This document shows positions 41,051 through 51,516 of a stretch of DNA of 64,000 nucleotides, in pieces. Position 1 is the first letter of the stretch. Every line of letters begins with the position of its first letter. The stretch spans positions 248,001 to 312,000 of the forward strand of contig NC_016534.1 of assembly GCF_000236905.1 (NCBI RefSeq). The letters are read 5' to 3'. The notes below the pieces were generated by a model, which saw only the letters and a program-made list of their open reading frames with translations, did not search any database and had not been told where the DNA came from. Both the position numbers and the translations under genes were made by a program. This DNA is from Tetrapisispora phaffii CBS 4417 (lineage: Eukaryota > Ascomycota > Saccharomycetes > Saccharomycetales > Saccharomycetaceae).

Positions 41051-43387
41051 ATGAAGGATTTGGTCATGGCTGGTAACGGTGTCCTGCATGGTCACATTCA
41101 TAAATTAAATAATCTGACCTATATTCATGGGCATATCCATCACACTAAAGAAAACGACGTTAAAGCGGAATCAGATTATTATTCAAATGATAACAATACT
41201 GAAACAACTGGTATAGAAAGAAGTAGTAGCGATATAGAGGGGGCTAATACTCGAGTAGACACTATCAACAGTTTCTTAGAAGAAGACAATGGAGTTTGTG
41301 GTTTAAACAAGAACTTCATTGATTGTAAACATTTTGAATTTATTAATTATGACACTGAGTATAGTAAATTAAACAATATAAATAACTCTACTGTTAACAG
41401 CAACTGGGCTTCGCAGTTGTTCAATGATCAACTTGTCATGCCTCCGAATAAGAGAAGAAAGTTTGAAGAGATCAAAGAAGAAGAAGACACATCTATGAAG
41501 ATGTGCAATGATTGTAATCCTAAAGTTTTAGAAGTATGTTGTGAATTTGAACATAATAAAACAGAAAATCTTCGGGACAATTCGCTTAATCCAACAGACT
41601 TTATAGAATCTAGAAATCATGATAGTGTTAATGGAAAATCGATAAAAAGAGAAAAATCCATGGGATCTAATAATTTGGATTTAGATATTTATACGGAATC
41701 ATTGAATCTCTTAAATAAAGACAAATTGGATCCGTTTTTTGATACAAGATCAATTAATGATTTTAATGCGGATAATCACTTAATAAAGCAGAAAACTATG
41801 GAGAACATCTCCATACCCGATCTAAGCTGCAATCTGACCTGTGAAACTGCTTGCACATTTCAAAATAAGAATGATGCTTATAACAATAATGTTTACCTGG
41901 ACACTACGAAAGTCAGAGAAAATTATGAAGAGTTATATCCAAATATAACTAAACCTCTTGGATCAACGGACTTACATAAGAAAGATTGCCACGACCACAT
42001 AGTAAACTCGGAAGCTGACTTGAAAATACTTCAAGATTTATGTGACATATCTTCTATTTATAGTTTACCATTTACAAAACACTCCATGCATGACTCAGAA
42101 AATGACCATCATCAATATGAGCACACAAAAGAAGAATTGGAGAATCATTACCACTCTAGTCACCATGAGCATCATCACCACTTTGTTAATTTCCACTCTC
42201 ATTCCTTATTAAAAGAAGGAAGGAATGATTTGATTGAAAATAACAACGGTATACGTTCACAATATAATAACTTTAGACAAATAAATCAATTCCTTCCAGG
42301 GAAACCTCAAAACAAAGATCATTTAAGTTATGAAAGGCTTAAAAGTTGGCCGAACGCAGTTAATCCATCTACATTTCATCATCACGTACAAAACTACAAC
42401 CTTCAACCTAATGATGATAGTGAAAGTGATATAATCAATAGCGATACAATAAAAACAGCATCAGAACTAAGTACAATTGATTTTAATTGGAACTTTAATA
42501 CCCCGTCTGAATCAAAGTATTATTCTATTCAATGCAAATGGAATAATTGTGGTGAGACCTTCGCTAGTCTTGTCGATTTACAAAAGCATTTAATATACGA
42601 ACATGTATCAAAGGAAGATTATCAAAATATATCGTTGGATAAAGATGAAGTTATTTGTAACTGGAAGGATTGCGAGTTTGAAGGTGAGGATATTTGTTCT
42701 TTATTAAGCCATATAAACAGGAAACATGGTATTAATTTTGACATGAAATTTATTAACCTGTACGACACAGAAGATAAAAAAAAAAATAAAGGTAATAGTA
42801 ACTCACCTAATAGTCTCAATATACCCACCCCAACTTCAACCTCTATTGAATATAGCTCTCCTAATGGTAAAAATGATTCTTTATGTAAATGGGATAAGTG
42901 TGGGAAATTGTTCGAAAATGAAGAGATGCTTAACAATCATGTTGAAAAAACCCATTTATTATCTAGACAATCAGAGTATTACTGTAAATGGGAAAACTGT
43001 GATCGTAGATTTACTCAGAAACAGAAATTAGTAAGGCATCTCAGAGTTCATACCCATTATAAACCTTTCACATGCAAAACTTGTGGTAAAAACTTCTCCA
43101 ATCAAGAAATACTAATTCAACATCAAAGAGTTCATTCGGGGGAAAAACCTTATAAATGTGATATGTGTGGAAATTCTTTTTCCAGTGCTAGCTCATTGAA
43201 AGTACATAAAAGAACACACACTGGTGAAAAACCATTATCATGTAACGTTTGCGGAAAAAGATTCAATTCTTCTTCAAACTTAAGCAAACATGTTAAGACT
43301 CATAAAAAGCAGTATAAATGTCCAAAGTGTCTGAAGAGTTACGACAGTGAAGTGAAGTTGATATCACATGCTAAAAGATGCAAATGA
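41051..43387 (+). CDS. ZAP1: Zinc-responsive transcription activator ZAP1
   Basis: A 778-residue C2H2 zinc-finger protein starting at ATG 41051 (MKDLVMAGNGVLHGHIHK); the open frame upstream has no ATG and is not used. The His-rich N-terminal signature HGHIHKLNNLTYIHGHIHH is diagnostic for Zap1. A second His cluster (about 357-375, HHEHHHHFVNFHSH) lies in the activation region. Two separated fingers (CKWNNCGETF and CNWKDCEFEG) correspond to the zinc-sensing pair in activation domain 2. Five contiguous C-terminal fingers (from CKWDKCGKLF to CNVCGKRF) form the DNA-binding domain, with a degenerate CPKCLKSYDS motif after them. Zap1 induces zinc uptake genes at zinc-responsive elements under zinc limitation. 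S. cerevisiae ZAP1 is YJL056C on the same ancestral segment. Confidence 0.96.
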   Translation: MKDLVMAGNGVLHGHIHKLNNLTYIHGHIHHTKENDVKAESDYYSNDNNTETTGIERSSSDIEGANTRVDTINSFLEEDNGVCGLNKNFIDCKHFEFINYDTEYSKLNNINNSTVNSNWASQLFNDQLVMPPNKRRKFEEIKEEEDTSMKMCNDCNPKVLEVCCEFEHNKTENLRDNSLNPTDFIESRNHDSVNGKSIKREKSMGSNNLDLDIYTESLNLLNKDKLDPFFDTRSINDFNADNHLIKQKTMENISIPDLSCNLTCETACTFQNKNDAYNNNVYLDTTKVRENYEELYPNITKPLGSTDLHKKDCHDHIVNSEADLKILQDLCDISSIYSLPFTKHSMHDSENDHHQYEHTKEELENHYHSSHHEHHHHFVNFHSHSLLKEGRNDLIENNNGIRSQYNNFRQINQFLPGKPQNKDHLSYERLKSWPNAVNPSTFHHHVQNYNLQPNDDSESDIINSDTIKTASELSTIDFNWNFNTPSESKYYSIQCKWNNCGETFASLVDLQKHLIYEHVSKEDYQNISLDKDEVICNWKDCEFEGEDICSLLSHINRKHGINFDMKFINLYDTEDKKKNKGNSNSPNSLNIPTPTSTSIEYSSPNGKNDSLCKWDKCGKLFENEEMLNNHVEKTHLLSRQSEYYCKWENCDRRFTQKQKLVRHLRVHTHYKPFTCKTCGKNFSNQEILIQHQRVHSGEKPYKCDMCGNSFSSASSLKVHKRTHTGEKPLSCNVCGKRFNSSSNLSKHVKTHKKQYKCPKCLKSYDSEVKLISHAKRCK

Positions 43388-43590
43388 TAATCTTTCGAGT
43401 TTGAACGTATTGACGGTGTATAGCACACGTTGAAGTATTTATTTCTTTATCGCGCTCTCAATTAAAATGCATAAAACTGCAATTATCCGCATAGTGATTT
43501 ATTGTTGAATATAATAAATATACTCATATATATGTTTAAATTAAGTGAACGCTATAAAATATTAAAATATTATTTATCAAGAAAACTATT

Positions 43591-44922
43591 CTATATATAT
43601 GCTTTTAACAATCTTAATCTTTCAACAGCTCTTTCTAGATATTCGTCATCTTTACAAACTGCAAATCTTAGTAAATTTTCAGCTGCTTTTTCATGCTCTT
43701 TAATATAAAACTCTGTTGGAGGTATTGCAACAACTCCTAATTCATTAATTAACCAATTTGAAATACGGAAATCTTTACCCTTATTTATTATTTCCTCTGG
43801 AAATTTATAATCTTCTGGAATTTTGACTCTAGAAAAGTCAACAAGTAAAAAATATGTACCCTCTGCTTCTGTGTATGGTAATCCTAATTCATCAAATACA
43901 CTAGTGAAAATTTTATATTTCTTAACATATTCATTTCTCATGTTTTCAAAATAACCATTCCTTAGTGCAATATTGATCGATTCTGCGCATGCTTCTTGAA
44001 TAGGAGAAGGAGAAGCAAAACAAATTCTTGTATGCGCTTTAGATGCAAAATTTAATAATTCTGGGTTCAATGATACCACCCAGCCAATTCTCCAACCTGT
44101 TGCAGCAAATGTTTTCCCTGCAGAACCAACTGATAAAGTTAATTGACCAATCTCTGGCGATAAGGTAGCAATTCTGGTAAATTCATCCACAAAGTATAAA
44201 TTATCATATACTTCGTCAGAAATAATGATAACATTGTGTTTAACACAAATATCGCCTATTCTCTTCAGTTCTTCTCTTGTAAAAACTTTACCAATTGGAT
44301 TGTGTGGTGTGTTAATTATAATTGCTTTTGTTTTATTGGTAATCACATTTTCGAATTGTTCAAAATCCAAAGTCCATTCAGTACCTTTGGTGACTCTTTT
44401 ATCCAAATCCTTTGGTGGATTAATTGGAACGTAAACGACCTTACCACCACATAATTCAATATTTGGAATGTATTGATCAAAGAATGGTTCGAAAACAATA
44501 ACTTCATCATTTTGATTTAGAATACCCATCAAACAAGCCAATATACCTTCATTTGCCCCAGTTGTGACCAGTACATTTTCTGGCTTCAAAGTTAGTTTGT
44601 AAAGTGGAGAATATAGATCTGTTAAAGACTTAATTAAAGTTGGTCGACCTCTAGTTGGAGAGTATTGATTTACCAATGGTTCTTCGACAGCCTTTTGTAA
44701 AGCTTCAATTGCAAATTTTGGAGGAGAATAGGAGAAAAAGCCTTGTCCTAAATTCACCAATCCTCTGTCCTTATTTTTGGAATTAGTGCTTGCAAGAGCA
44801 GCAGTTTCATTCGTTAAACTCCAAACATCTTTGAAATTATTTTGTGTAAAATAGTTATTAGGAGTGAAATTAAGTTTAGAAGTAGTCATTGTTTTTAAGG
44901 ATCTCGCAAATCGCAGTGACAT
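43591..44922 (-). CDS. BNA3: Kynurenine aminotransferase BNA3
   Basis: A 443-residue class I aminotransferase, one residue shorter than S. cerevisiae Bna3. The start chosen is ATG 44920-44922 (MSLRFARSLKTMTTSKLNF), which gives an Arg/Ser-rich mitochondrial-type presequence; the next ATG (MTTSKL) could give a cytosolic form. Core blocks: LINLGQ-like VNLGQGFFSYSPPKFA, NQYSPTRGRPTL, TTGANEGILACLMG, NTPHNPIGKVFTREEL, DEVYDNLYF and the PLP-lysine motif SVGSAGKTFAATGWRIGW. The C-terminus NLLRFAVCKDDEYLERAVERL is intact. It converts kynurenine to kynurenic acid. It and NUP82 are adjacent in S. cerevisiae (YJL060W, YJL061W), as here. Confidence 0.97.
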   Translation of the reverse strand: MSLRFARSLKTMTTSKLNFTPNNYFTQNNFKDVWSLTNETAALASTNSKNKDRGLVNLGQGFFSYSPPKFAIEALQKAVEEPLVNQYSPTRGRPTLIKSLTDLYSPLYKLTLKPENVLVTTGANEGILACLMGILNQNDEVIVFEPFFDQYIPNIELCGGKVVYVPINPPKDLDKRVTKGTEWTLDFEQFENVITNKTKAIIINTPHNPIGKVFTREELKRIGDICVKHNVIIISDEVYDNLYFVDEFTRIATLSPEIGQLTLSVGSAGKTFAATGWRIGWVVSLNPELLNFASKAHTRICFASPSPIQEACAESINIALRNGYFENMRNEYVKKYKIFTSVFDELGLPYTEAEGTYFLLVDFSRVKIPEDYKFPEEIINKGKDFRISNWLINELGVVAIPPTEFYIKEHEKAAENLLRFAVCKDDEYLERAVERLRLLKAYI

Positions 44923-45394
44923 TAATAGAACTTTCCAAACCTCAATTGAGTATAAATCTATCAGACATATTGCCAATTGGATATTCCAGTCAATTATATC
45001 TCTTTTGACTTCTTATCTCTTTTATATACTTATTAATTTGTAGTCATCCTCGTGTCTCATTATTAACTCAAAATACTGTGGCGTCATAAATTAGAATATC
45101 ACCACCTGAAAAGTTGTTTAATCACGTGACTTGATAAACTATAACTAAATAGTGAAGTCACTCCATAACAGAGCCTTCGTCCATTAACGTTGCAGCTTTA
45201 ATTGAAAGCATTTTATATTTATTTGATATATTTTGTTGTGTCCAGCTGCTTATTCATAGCTACTACAAAATTACAGTTCAATGTATATGTAGAGATATAT
45301 ACTACGTAAAATACCAACAAATAAGCGTATGCATGGCATCCTGAATTATTGAAAAACAGGGAACCGTAAGTGGGTTTGACTCGAGTCAATGTGC
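44923..45394. promoter_or_regulatory. BNA3 promoter with Cbf1- and Gcn4-type palindromes
   Basis: About 470 bases between the BNA3 ATG and the NUP82 stop. A CACGTGAC (Cbf1/E-box-type) is at about 45124-45131. A perfect 14-base palindrome TTGACTCGAGTCAA lies at 45376-45389, only six bases beyond the NUP82 stop codon. The palindrome holds TGACTC in both orientations, overlapping Gcn4-type sites, which would suit an amino-acid-metabolism gene such as BNA3. A TATA-like TTTTATATACTTA is near 45029. Confidence 0.5.
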
Positions 45395-47560
45395 TTATAT
45401 TAAGCCAGATGCAGACGACAGTTCTGCATTACAGTCCTCAATAATCTTTGCATCTCTATTCAACAGATCGCACAGTTCATTCCATTCATCTTCATCGGAA
45501 TCAATAATTGCATCGTGTGATTGTGCCGGTTGCTCTATAATATTGTTTAATTCTGTTTGTAAAAACTTGATAGCTTCTTGTTGTTCTTGTTGTCTGTTAA
45601 CTGCATCATTGAATATTAACACTTGTTTTTTGATTTCTTTGAATAATTTAGACTCAGAGTCATTAATTGGCATGTTCTTATATTGTTGTGATTGCTTGAT
45701 TTTTTCCATCATCTCAATCAACTTAGATGTTCTCTCATTTAATTTCGTGTTACGTTCTGTAATGTGTTTGATCTTAGTAGACTGTATGTCATATGTCTGC
45801 TTAATAGTTTTATTATGTAGCAGTTCTTTATTAGTATGCATCAATTGTTCCGCAAAAACATCTTGTTGTTCGCGCAATCTTGTATGCATCATCAATGCTA
45901 TAGTTTGGCCTTGCAATATCTTTGAACCTATTTCTTGTGATATTTCGGTTATATATGCCAACTGGTCTTCATTTTCGTCATTTGCAAACGGTTTCTGTCT
46001 TATGTTAGCTGGAATAACTTTGCTATAAGGAACCTTACAGGAATCTTTGTACCTTTGAACTGCTATATTTATCTCTTTAATAGGTTGACTATAATTCTTC
46101 AGTTGTAATTTTTCGATTTTCTTAATATCATTAATTGCAGGTACCGGCAGCTTTTCAGCCGATTCATTATTGGATTCTAAAATGTCAGAAGAAATTAATT
46201 TAGTTTCTGTGATAAACAATAATTCCTTTTTATTATGTTCATTCCATAGAATACATGAATTTGGTTCTTCTAGTGTATTAATAGTTTGTTTGTGACTTTC
46301 TATAGATAAACCAGCGAGATTTCTAATATCATTATCTTTGATGCATTGTGAAAGAATGTCCGACCAACATGAAGTATCAATCAAATTAACAGTTTGATCT
46401 CCTGCAATAGCAAATATGCCATTTTTAAATGGTATATCTAATATTGACTTGGTTTCATCAGGATTGAATTTTAATTTTTCAAGCAAAATGAACGAGTTGT
46501 TAAAGGTATAATCATTTGAATCCCAAGACATGGACGATTCCAAATCTCTGTATAAAATAAGTACTGTACCATCATCGTATGTTATTACATAAAGTTCGTT
46601 CCCATGTCCTATCTGAATAACAGAGAGGTTAACTGCAGATTGCTTGTAAAGTTCTTCTGGAAATGGGGCTATAGAAAAGCTACCTTGTGCATTGACGCTA
46701 CGATATTCTGTATTAATATCAATATTGTAAATTTTTGTCTCGTCAGTATTCTTAACTTGTTTCATTTGGGTCTTAATGTCACCAGATAAAGTTGATAAAA
46801 GTTGCAGTTGTTTTATTATATTTCTTCTGACAGCTTCACTAGAATCATTTTCTAGATTTTCAAATAAAATAATAGATTTCTGAAATAATTGATCGATTTC
46901 ATTTTTAGTTACCGAGATGGTTGGAATTAAAAATGGATAAAATAGATATATATCAGTCTCAGTTAAAGCATACAGTGATAATTTATCTGAACTAAAACTA
47001 ATATCGATGATATCGTCAATACAGCTGGATAAGCCCATTACACCTTTAGTATGAAAAGTTGTTATACATGTAGAAGGTATTTCTTCAACTTTCAGTATTC
47101 TTTTTATGTCAATTGAACATATATTGCTATTCTTTAATAGGACAACTAAACATGGGTAAGCTAAACCTAGTGGATGAAATAATATTTTTTGGATTGTTGT
47201 ACCAAAACTTTTTAAATCATAAGAACGTATTTGTACCATGTTGTCAAGTTGAAATGAGGAATCTTCTTTAGCGTCCCATAATTTCCATGGAAGCTCGATT
47301 ACCCTTATTTCAAATTCATTGAAAAGACACAGATAATTACCAATTTGATCCGCAATTATGGATACGTCTCCAATCATCTCTTTTTCTAACGTTATAGATT
47401 TGAAATTACCATCAGCATCATTTACAAACCCATATCTTACAGTATTATTCTGATATAGAATGATTTTCAATCCATTGTCAACTGTGATGGAAGACCTCTT
47501 CGATGAAACTTTACCAACTGAAAATCTATTGAAGATTGTGTGCAATTGGGGGGAAACCAT
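45395..47560 (-). CDS. NUP82: Nucleoporin NUP82
   Basis: A 721-residue protein starting at ATG 47558-47560 (MVSPQLHTIFNRFSVGK), chosen because it aligns with the N-terminus of S. cerevisiae Nup82 (713 residues); the longer frame has an unsupported extension. Residues ~1-470 form the beta-propeller with DGTVLILYRDLESSMSWD as a recognisable block. The last ~170 residues are heptad-rich coiled coil (RLREQQDVFAEQL to DEDEWNELCDLLNRDAKII). Nup82 anchors the cytoplasmic mRNA export platform with Nup159 and Nsp1. It is adjacent to BNA3, and LAS21 lies beyond MRPL37, keeping the YJL060-062 order with one chromosome II gene inserted. Confidence 0.93.
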   Translation of the reverse strand: MVSPQLHTIFNRFSVGKVSSKRSSITVDNGLKIILYQNNTVRYGFVNDADGNFKSITLEKEMIGDVSIIADQIGNYLCLFNEFEIRVIELPWKLWDAKEDSSFQLDNMVQIRSYDLKSFGTTIQKILFHPLGLAYPCLVVLLKNSNICSIDIKRILKVEEIPSTCITTFHTKGVMGLSSCIDDIIDISFSSDKLSLYALTETDIYLFYPFLIPTISVTKNEIDQLFQKSIILFENLENDSSEAVRRNIIKQLQLLSTLSGDIKTQMKQVKNTDETKIYNIDINTEYRSVNAQGSFSIAPFPEELYKQSAVNLSVIQIGHGNELYVITYDDGTVLILYRDLESSMSWDSNDYTFNNSFILLEKLKFNPDETKSILDIPFKNGIFAIAGDQTVNLIDTSCWSDILSQCIKDNDIRNLAGLSIESHKQTINTLEEPNSCILWNEHNKKELLFITETKLISSDILESNNESAEKLPVPAINDIKKIEKLQLKNYSQPIKEINIAVQRYKDSCKVPYSKVIPANIRQKPFANDENEDQLAYITEISQEIGSKILQGQTIALMMHTRLREQQDVFAEQLMHTNKELLHNKTIKQTYDIQSTKIKHITERNTKLNERTSKLIEMMEKIKQSQQYKNMPINDSESKLFKEIKKQVLIFNDAVNRQQEQQEAIKFLQTELNNIIEQPAQSHDAIIDSDEDEWNELCDLLNRDAKIIEDCNAELSSASGLI

Positions 47561-47859
47561 GGTAAGTAGCTGATATCGATTTAAGCTAAAGTGGCCCTTA
47601 ATCAGGTCTCGTTTTTGAATTAAATAATGAAGATGATGATTACCCATTTATCCTAACTTATAGGAAGAGCAACTTGTTTTAAATACCTTCAATTTATTGG
47701 ATATATTTGACCTACTGAAATTTCGAAAATTATTTTTATTATGAAATATACTTCGTATATCATGATAATATTTACAGGTTATGGTTTATATAGTGAAACA
47801 TATCTACAATGTATGTAATGTTTTAGAAGTATTTGGACAATTATAAGGATCAATGTATC

Positions 47860-48162
47860 CTATATTTGCTTCAAGAAGTTATTTTGCTTAATATTAGCCC
47901 TATTTTTCCTTCTAAGCTCTTTTCTTCTTAGTTTAAGTGGATCATTCTCTAACCTTGCTGCTTGAGCACCTTTATCCAAAACAGTCCATAACCATGGAGG
48001 ATATTCTGAGTCTTCTAACGCAATTGGATCTTTACCAGTTTTCAATACATTGATTTGCAACGGTGTCCCTGCTTTGCATGATGATTTTAAAACATTAGCT
48101 TGTGACTCTTGCAATAATATGCTTCCTCTTGAAAAAAAACGTTTCGCAAAAACAGAAATCAT
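47860..48162 (-). CDS. MRPL37: Mitochondrial ribosomal protein mL54 (MRPL37)
   Basis: A 100-residue protein, close to the 105 of S. cerevisiae Mrpl37. It has a basic N-terminal presequence (MISVFAKRFFSRGS). The mature domain includes KSSCKAGTPLQINVLKTGKD, ALEDSEYPPWLWTVLD and the basic block LKLRRKELRRKNRANIKQNN, all family-specific for mL54. It is a structural component of the large subunit of the mitochondrial ribosome. In S. cerevisiae it is YBR268W beside REI1 (YBR267W); here LAS21 from the sister region lies between them. Confidence 0.96.
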   Translation of the reverse strand: MISVFAKRFFSRGSILLQESQANVLKSSCKAGTPLQINVLKTGKDPIALEDSEYPPWLWTVLDKGAQAARLENDPLKLRRKELRRKNRANIKQNNFLKQI

Positions 48163-48532
48163 GATGAAATAACACTGTATATGTATTATAGATATTTGCT
48201 CTTATTTTAATCGTATAAAACTGTTATAGAACGTTAGATAATACGGTCAACATAGACCTCGAAATAACATGTATATACACAATAATCTTTATATATGTAA
48301 AAGTACATATAGAAACCTTGAAACATCGTATATTGTCAAACGCTTCTCTTAAGCGTTCATGCAAATTAGTCACGTGATAGGCCAGTGTATTGACTAAGAT
48401 ATTATCTGTCACCACTACCGTCAGAAACCATCCAGTCAACTGTCCAGAAGTTAACTAGTCAGGTTATGTATTTAGTAATTATTTATATCTATATTTATAT
48501 GTCTATTCATGTAACTTTCTCTTCTGTGTTCC
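48163..48532. promoter_or_regulatory. MRPL37 promoter with E-box
   Basis: About 370 bases between the MRPL37 ATG and the LAS21 stop. A TCACGTGA palindrome (Cbf1-type) is at about 48370-48377. The rest is AT-rich LAS21 3' flank. No gene is seen. Confidence 0.5.
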
Positions 48533-51007
48533 TCACATAACGTAAGTTACCAACGTCTCTAGTATCCAGCCTATTATTACATTCATAAATATATTCCACA
48601 TCATATAATAACATAATTTTGGTGAGAAAACACTCCAAATGAATAGGTGATATCTTAATATGGTGCATGTAATGAGTAAAAATAACCCTGATATACAATT
48701 GAACAATAATATTATATTCTTACGCTCAATAAATTTCTTCCATTTCTGTTTGTTATCATCTATAATCCAAGGGAACATTGACCAATATATTGCTGGTGCA
48801 TAATTTGATATTGACATCATCCAACCAACAAAATAAATATTATAATCTTCTGATACCCCATTGTACGCATTGGTTAAGTCGATTGTGGCTATTGAGTTGG
48901 TATTTCCGAATTGATAGAAAGTAAAATATTGCATGACTAAGGAAATCGTCGTTATTAATTGTGTGTTACCAGAATAGTGTTTATCGATGATGTCGGTTAA
49001 ATTTGTCTCTAAGATTCCAAATAGTAAATACAATCCAATATTTTCTGGAGAGGTTTGAAATATTAATAAAAATATGATTATTTTTTTAATATTAGAAACT
49101 GGATTCCCTAGCCTCGTTGGTGACAGTTTACCAATTACCAATGTTAAACTCAGTAATATAACAACGCAACAGAAAAATAATCTTGCCAAGGGTATTAAAG
49201 TTGATTCAAACAGCTGCAAAGGTGCAACATTCCTTGCGCTCATTAAATGAGTACATAATACTAAAACATAATGTTTGATAGTATCTGGTACATGTTCTTG
49301 ATTAACAATTGCCCAGCTGACTTTATACATTAGACATAGATTGGCTAGCAAAAAGGACGACATGAAAGATGGGAAATTGTTCATAGAACCTTTAAACATA
49401 AAATAAAGGATTGTCGAAGTGTTTAAATACCACTGGTAGTTAACATATTTAAGTTTTAACAAACTCGATAAAGCAAAAGGGTAATAGTATTTTTGACCAC
49501 TGTTATTCCATCCTCTAATTAGTCTCAAACATAAAAATACAATAAAATTAGAAAATTTAGAGTCAGAGTTGTAAACCAGAGAAAATGCACACATACCAGT
49601 AATAAGCCACCACCAAATTTGATGTTCTTCTTCAATAAAACTGCTTGCAAATGATGATAAACCTATAATTAAACTAACTGCTACCGGGAGTATATTAAAT
49701 TTATAATTTGAAAATGCTTTGTGAATTATTATCAAAGTTACAATTGATAGTAGAATAATAGCAATATAAATCGCATTCATATTATAGTTTGTAGCACTCT
49801 TCATTAATTCTGATTGTACTGATTGCATTTGCGATATTATATCTTCAATTGTATCATTTTGGAAGTCAATAGCATTATATATATTTCTTGTTGTCAATGA
49901 CTTTGATAATTCAGTTAACTGAGAAAAGTTTTCTTTTAGCTTTGTTCTTGTAAGTTTTGGATCTAACAATCGTAAAAGCTCAGGTATTAGAACACCCACA
50001 CTATTAATTGGCATAGGTAAATTAAACAGTGCAGATAACGTCGGAACAAAATCGACTTGCTGAACAAAAGATAAGAATTTGTAATCTTTTTCTTCCTCAG
50101 TTAAATTTTCATTCCATTTAATTGGTAAAACTGTATTTATTTGGTCCTTTGGCTTCGCGAGCTTTTTAAACTTCTTAGATATCATGGTCAGACCTGCTGA
50201 TGTTTCTCCAGATGACGATCCACCATGATTCCCACCATTGTTCATACCATGGTCACCCATAACACATAGTAGAGTATCCTCAGTGTCACCGATACTGTTG
50301 TATATATCTTCTAAAATTGAATCCATCTCTTCATGTTTACCTTTCATAAATTTAGACTGAGAACCACCTTTATGGCCTATATGGTCCAATCCTAAATAAT
50401 GTAAAATCAAGACATCCCACTGTTCTTTCTCTTTGAACTGTTTTTCAAGATGTCTTGTAACATTGAGATCGACTTGTTCAAAATCACTAACAAAAAATGA
50501 ATTGGTTCCTTCATATTCAGAAAATATATTTAAAGGAAACAATTTTAGCCATGTGTCGTCACCAAAAAACCTGATGTTTTTATTATGTTTATAAAATTGC
50601 ATTAGCCATGAATCTTGATCTTTTAAACTTGAAGATACATCATCTTCTGCTACATTTAAAATAGCATCCAAAAAGTTTGGAGTCGAGCCAGTCGTTATAC
50701 CTTTCAATCTTGGCAAAGTTACTGTGGGTGGATTTGAAAATGCAGTGAACCCCCAAGCTTCACCTGAATTTAATACTCGATGAACAAAATGGAAATGTGA
50801 ATTTTGCTCTTCATATAAGAAGTCACTTCTCAACGCATCAATGACAACAAAAACTAGCTTTGTAAAAACAGGTTTGGTGGTTAATTGCAATTCTTTCTCA
50901 AAATTAAATTCACCAGAACCTTGTAAAACGTTCTTAGATGGAAAAAATCCAACACAAAATATAGTAATTGCTATCAACTGAAACAGAAGCAGCTTCAAGG
51001 ACAACAT
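48533..51007 (-). CDS. LAS21: GPI ethanolamine-phosphate transferase LAS21 (GPI7)
   Basis: An 824-residue polytopic ER membrane enzyme, close to the 830 of S. cerevisiae Las21. An N-terminal signal-anchor (about 1-21) is followed by a lumenal alkaline-phosphatase-like domain. This domain has FVVIDALRSDFLY, FSNPPTVTLPRLKGITTGS (the catalytic Thr region), HYLGLDHIGHKGG and MGDHGMNNGGNHGG metal-binding motifs. The C-terminal half has about ten hydrophobic transmembrane segments. It adds ethanolamine phosphate to the second mannose of the GPI anchor. In S. cerevisiae it is YJL062W next to NUP82. Confidence 0.97.
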   Translation of the reverse strand: MLSLKLLLFQLIAITIFCVGFFPSKNVLQGSGEFNFEKELQLTTKPVFTKLVFVVIDALRSDFLYEEQNSHFHFVHRVLNSGEAWGFTAFSNPPTVTLPRLKGITTGSTPNFLDAILNVAEDDVSSSLKDQDSWLMQFYKHNKNIRFFGDDTWLKLFPLNIFSEYEGTNSFFVSDFEQVDLNVTRHLEKQFKEKEQWDVLILHYLGLDHIGHKGGSQSKFMKGKHEEMDSILEDIYNSIGDTEDTLLCVMGDHGMNNGGNHGGSSSGETSAGLTMISKKFKKLAKPKDQINTVLPIKWNENLTEEEKDYKFLSFVQQVDFVPTLSALFNLPMPINSVGVLIPELLRLLDPKLTRTKLKENFSQLTELSKSLTTRNIYNAIDFQNDTIEDIISQMQSVQSELMKSATNYNMNAIYIAIILLSIVTLIIIHKAFSNYKFNILPVAVSLIIGLSSFASSFIEEEHQIWWWLITGMCAFSLVYNSDSKFSNFIVFLCLRLIRGWNNSGQKYYYPFALSSLLKLKYVNYQWYLNTSTILYFMFKGSMNNFPSFMSSFLLANLCLMYKVSWAIVNQEHVPDTIKHYVLVLCTHLMSARNVAPLQLFESTLIPLARLFFCCVVILLSLTLVIGKLSPTRLGNPVSNIKKIIIFLLIFQTSPENIGLYLLFGILETNLTDIIDKHYSGNTQLITTISLVMQYFTFYQFGNTNSIATIDLTNAYNGVSEDYNIYFVGWMMSISNYAPAIYWSMFPWIIDDNKQKWKKFIERKNIILLFNCISGLFLLITCTILRYHLFIWSVFSPKLCYYMMWNIFMNVIIGWILETLVTYVM

Positions 51008-51516
51008 GAATGAACTATGATCTTTCTTCTTCTAGAAAAAAAAGATTCCTAGAATAATGATCAGCCAAAGTCTGAATTATAAAATGAATATAAAGTTATA
51101 TATGTATAGTTAAATAATTAAGGTATACACAATTTCATAGATCTTATTTTTAAAACAATGGTTTAGATCTCTTTGAACTATACATTTTTCATTACAGCTT
51201 TTGGCGTTTGCAGTAATTGCGATGCGATGCCATGCCATGCGATGACTTGAATTTTGTAATAATGTAAGCGTCTGTTCATTGTGAAAGTGTAAATAACTAT
51301 GTAATAATAAAATGTGAACAAATGAGTATTTATTAATAATGTACAAATTACAGTTCTACCTTTTGAACTGTTAATGATATATATACCTATCGTGGAATGT
51401 ATAGATAAAAAGAAAAGAAGGAGCTATTCCCAGAATATCTTATAAATAGAAAGAAAATCTTCGACCAAATGACTCCGGTTAGATTTAAATAAATCACTAT
51501 TGAATATGCTGTTAAA
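51008..51516. other. LAS21-REI1 intergenic region with GCGATG repeats
   Basis: About 510 bases: the LAS21 promoter and REI1 3' end. Around 51219-51244 GCGATG occurs three times with CCATG units between (GCGATGCGATGCCATGCC onward), a short internal repeat resembling PAC-like GATG cores. No coding frame is supported; COA3 (YJL062W-A), expected near LAS21 in S. cerevisiae, is not visible. Confidence 0.45.
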
